A stretch of DNA of 7,901 nucleotides from CAIXTV01 sp964543995 (lineage in GTDB: Bacteria > Bacteroidota > Bacteroidia > Bacteroidales > CAIXTV01). Positions 5,732 to 7,901 of this stretch are shown here, one piece after another (within the stretch, counting starts at the first letter, position 1; each line of letters starts with the position of its first letter). A program made the translations under genes and the position numbers. Location: positions 1 to 7,901 of the forward strand of contig CAZJBB010000157.1 of assembly GCA_964543995.1 (NCBI GenBank). Reading direction: 5' to 3'. The notes beneath the pieces were generated by a model. That model was not told where the DNA came from and did not search any database. It saw only the letters and a program-made list of their open reading frames with translations.

Positions 5732-7510
5732 ATGGCAAAGACACAAGTTATTGTTGGGCTAGGGAGTTGCGGATTGGCAGCCGGAGCCGGAAAAGTATAT
5801 AATGCAATCGAGAAGATACAAAAAGAACAACATCTCGATTTTGAACTCAAAAAAACCAGTTGTATTGGGATGTGTTTTCGCGAACCCTTAGTGGAGGTGA
5901 TTGACGAAAGCGGTTCATACCTCTATGGTGAAATTAATGATGCTAAAGCAGCAGAAATATTAGAGAAACATATTCTTCAGCATACGCCCATCAGGGAATA
6001 TGTGGTTAAGACCGATGTCTTTGATACCAAAGATAAGAATTTTTTTGAAGGTCAGATTAAAATTGCTTTGAGGAACTGCGGTTACATCAACCCTGAATCC
6101 ATTGAAGAATATGAAGCAAAAACGGGTTATCAAGCCTTGAAAAAAATAGCTTCCAATAGGATTACTTCTGAAGCCATTATTCAAAATGTACTTGATTCCG
6201 GTATTAGAGGCCGTGGGGGCGGAGGTTTCCCTACCGGTTTGAAGTGGAAATTTGCTTTTACCAATAAAGCGGCTACCAAATACGTAATTTGCAATGCCGA
6301 TGAAGGCGATCCCGGTGCATTTATGGATCGCTCCGTATTAGAAGGAGACCCACATTCAGTTATTGAAGGAATGGCGATTGGTGCTTATGCTATTCAAGCC
6401 TCAGAGGGTTGGATTTATTGCAGGGCAGAATATCCATTGGCTATTAAACGACTCAATATTGCTATTGACCAAGCAAGAGAAAAAGGGTATCTGGGACATA
6501 ACATCCTAGGCATAGAAGGTTTTAATTTTGATATTCACATTAAAGAAGGTGCAGGCGCCTTTGTTTGTGGTGAAGAAACGGCATTAATGGCCTCCATTGA
6601 AGGCGAAAGAGGCATGCCTCGCAAACGTCCTCCTTTTCCTGCCGAATCGGGATTATGGAAACATCCCACCAATATTAATAATGTAGAAACCTTTGCCAAT
6701 ATTCCTTGGATCATTACCAACGGACCGGCAGCTTATGCTCAATATGGTACCTTAAAAAGCAAAGGCACAAAAGTGTTTGCTTTAACCGGAAAAATTAAAA
6801 ACGGGGGGCTGGTCGAAGTCCCCATGGGAATTACCATTAAAGATGTTGTATTTAAATTGGGGGGTGGAATTATTGACGATAAAAAATTTAAAGCCGTTCA
6901 ATTAGGCGGCCCTTCCGGAGGATGCATACCGGAATATCTGTCGGATACCGTAGTTGATTATGATTCAGTAAATGCTACCGGAGCCATTATGGGGTCAGGA
7001 GGAATGGTGGTTATGGACGAAACCACTTGTATGGTAGATATGGCTAGATTCTTTCTTGATTTTACAAAAAAAGAATCTTGCGGTAAATGTACTTTCTGCC
7101 GTATAGGAACCCAGAGAATGTTGGAAATTCTTACAAACATTACTGAAGGCAAAGGAAAAGAATCAGACATCGATACCCTCATTGAACTTTCTAATCAGAT
7201 AAAAAACAGTTCGCTTTGTGGTTTGGGACAAACCGCTCCGAATCCTGTGCTTACTACCATCAAATATTTTAGAGATGAATATGAAGCCCACATTCGTGTT
7301 AAAAAATGTCCTGCAAAGAACTGTAAACCTTTGTTGAAATTTGAAATTATCGAAGACAAATGTACCGGTTGTATGCTATGTAAAAAAGTTTGTGCCGTGA
7401 ACGCCATTTCAGGGGAGAGAAAATTGCCTCACTTAATTGATCAATCCCTTTGCACAAAATGTGGCAGCTGTTATGCCAAGTGTAAATTTGCTGCAATCAT
7501 CGTTAGTTAA
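5732..7510 (+). CDS. NADH-binding FMN/Fe-S flavoprotein, NuoF/HydB type with fused ferredoxin domains
   Basis: The NADH-oxidising flavoprotein of a soluble complex; in bifurcating hydrogenases this subunit splits or merges electron pairs between NAD(H) and ferredoxin. It has 592 residues. Residues 1-85 form a thioredoxin-like ferredoxin domain with Cys13, Cys44 and Cys48; the usual first Cys is Val8. The NuoF core follows, with GRGGGGFPTGLKW (160-172) and CNADEGDPGAFMDR (187-200) for FMN/NADH binding, GAGAFVCGEETALMASIEG (273-291), and a [4Fe-4S] site formed by Cys450, Cys453, Cys456 and Cys496. Cys526 and Cys531 lie in a linker. A C-terminal two-cluster ferredoxin domain has Cys544/547/550/554 and Cys574/577/580/584. 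This N- and C-terminal extension pattern is that of HydB/HndC rather than complex I NuoF. It ends in tandem TAA TAA. Confidence 0.95.
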   Translation: MAKTQVIVGLGSCGLAAGAGKVYNAIEKIQKEQHLDFELKKTSCIGMCFREPLVEVIDESGSYLYGEINDAKAAEILEKHILQHTPIREYVVKTDVFDTKDKNFFEGQIKIALRNCGYINPESIEEYEAKTGYQALKKIASNRITSEAIIQNVLDSGIRGRGGGGFPTGLKWKFAFTNKAATKYVICNADEGDPGAFMDRSVLEGDPHSVIEGMAIGAYAIQASEGWIYCRAEYPLAIKRLNIAIDQAREKGYLGHNILGIEGFNFDIHIKEGAGAFVCGEETALMASIEGERGMPRKRPPFPAESGLWKHPTNINNVETFANIPWIITNGPAAYAQYGTLKSKGTKVFALTGKIKNGGLVEVPMGITIKDVVFKLGGGIIDDKKFKAVQLGGPSGGCIPEYLSDTVVDYDSVNATGAIMGSGGMVVMDETTCMVDMARFFLDFTKKESCGKCTFCRIGTQRMLEILTNITEGKGKESDIDTLIELSNQIKNSSLCGLGQTAPNPVLTTIKYFRDEYEAHIRVKKCPAKNCKPLLKFEIIEDKCTGCMLCKKVCAVNAISGERKLPHLIDQSLCTKCGSCYAKCKFAAIIVS

Positions 7511-7523
7511 TAATCATTATTAA
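7507..7523. repeat. 17-bp perfect palindrome at the NuoF/HydB-like stop codon
   Basis: TTAATAATCATTATTAA has two 8-base arms around a single C and overlaps the stop codons of the upstream gene. Its core ATAATnATTAT is the same as in the PerR-like site at 1490-1504 and resembles Fur-family 7-1-7 operators. It could equally be a weak A:U hairpin in the mRNA between two cistrons. Confidence 0.4.
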
Positions 7524-7540
7524 AAGATAATATAAGAAGT

Positions 7541-7901
7541 ATGAACGAAATAAATGTCATATTAAATGGGAAAATAGTAAAAGGCAACAAAGGGGAAACC
7601 ATTCTCTCTCTTGCGAAAAGAAATGGATATCAAATTCCAACATTATGTAATGATGATCGTTTGGAACCCTATTCATCCTGCTTTATTTGTGTGGTAGAAA
7701 TCGAAGGGATGAAGGCCCTACAGCCGGCTTGTTCCACTAAAATTGCCGAAGGGATGAAGATAGAAACCCACAATACAAAAGTGTATAATGCCCGTAAAAC
7801 CGCTTTGGATTTATTATTAAGCAATCATTATGCCGACTGTGTAGGGCCTTGCAAACAAACTTGCCCGGCAGGAGTAGATGTTCAAGGCTATATTTCCCTC
7901 A
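7541..7901 (+). CDS. Third redox subunit: [2Fe-2S] ferredoxin domain plus GltD-like Fe-S motif (3' end cut by window)
   Basis: The first 120 residues are visible and the frame runs off the window. Residues 1-70 form a plant-type [2Fe-2S] ferredoxin domain, as at the N-terminus of NuoG, HydA and NAD-linked formate dehydrogenase alpha subunits, with Cys36, Cys47, Cys50 and Cys64 (C-x10-C-x2-C-x13-C). In those proteins a His-Cys [4Fe-4S] motif normally comes next. Here the region instead reads NHYADCVGPCKQTCPAGVDV (95-114, Cys100, Cys104, Cys108), which resembles the Fe-S segment that introduces the FAD/NAD(P)H-binding domain of glutamate synthase small subunit (GltD). The complete protein is therefore probably a fusion containing a GltD-like flavin oxidoreductase, possibly followed by a hydrogenase or formate dehydrogenase catalytic domain. 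The ATG at 7541 is the natural start, 30 bp after the previous stop. Confidence 0.88.
   Translation, partial: MNEINVILNGKIVKGNKGETILSLAKRNGYQIPTLCNDDRLEPYSSCFICVVEIEGMKALQPACSTKIAEGMKIETHNTKVYNARKTALDLLLSNHYADCVGPCKQTCPAGVDVQGYISL

Noticed and set aside
5470..5850. Minus-strand open frame of 126 codons opposite the NuoE- and NuoF-like genes
   Set aside because: It spans the junction of two well-supported genes on the other strand, and its cysteine- and serine-rich product is what the antisense of those codons gives.

Overview
The window reads as chromosomal DNA of an anaerobic or facultative member of the Bacteroidota. This is an inference from AT-rich sequence, near absence of Shine-Dalgarno sites before clear starts, a GdhA-type glutamate dehydrogenase, and a large GAF/receiver/PEP-synthase-like protein of a kind I associate with that phylum. 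No RNA gene, mobile element, CRISPR array or sign of recent transfer was seen.

Layout: (1) 1-1324, minus strand: glutamate dehydrogenase gdhA, missing only its last few codons at the window edge. (2) 1325-1659: a divergent intergenic region of about 335 bp. It holds an A/T homopolymer tract, a 19-bp palindrome containing an exact copy of the PerR-type operator consensus, and a set of three alternating ATAAGT/ACTTAT segments that could form competing hairpins. (3) 1660-5144, plus strand: one long gene of about 1161 codons (GAF-like sensor, degenerate receiver, intact receiver, ATP-binding domain of PEP synthase/pyruvate phosphate dikinase), split into two reading frames by an apparent one-base loss in a T run at 4025-4029. 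(4) 5171-7901, plus strand: three closely spaced genes for a soluble NADH-dependent iron-sulfur complex: a NuoE/HydC-like subunit, a NuoF/HydB-like flavoprotein with extra ferredoxin domains, and the start of a third subunit with a [2Fe-2S] ferredoxin domain followed by a GltD-like cysteine motif.

How they fit: the three-gene set is the NADH-handling core found in electron-bifurcating [FeFe] hydrogenases and NAD-linked formate dehydrogenases. Electrons would move between NAD(H), FMN, a chain of Fe-S clusters and ferredoxin or a catalytic subunit. The catalytic identity lies beyond the right edge. The PEP-synthase-like protein lies 26 bp upstream on the same strand and may be co-transcribed. 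It has the ATP-binding part of a dikinase but no visible phosphohistidine swivel or PEP-binding barrel, so a regulatory or atypical phosphotransfer role is more likely than plain PEP synthesis. Together with GdhA the window sits at the junction of nitrogen assimilation, carbon metabolism and redox balance.

The points most worth a second look are the frameshift, the domain composition of the split gene, the PerR-like operator, and the unusual third subunit of the redox complex.
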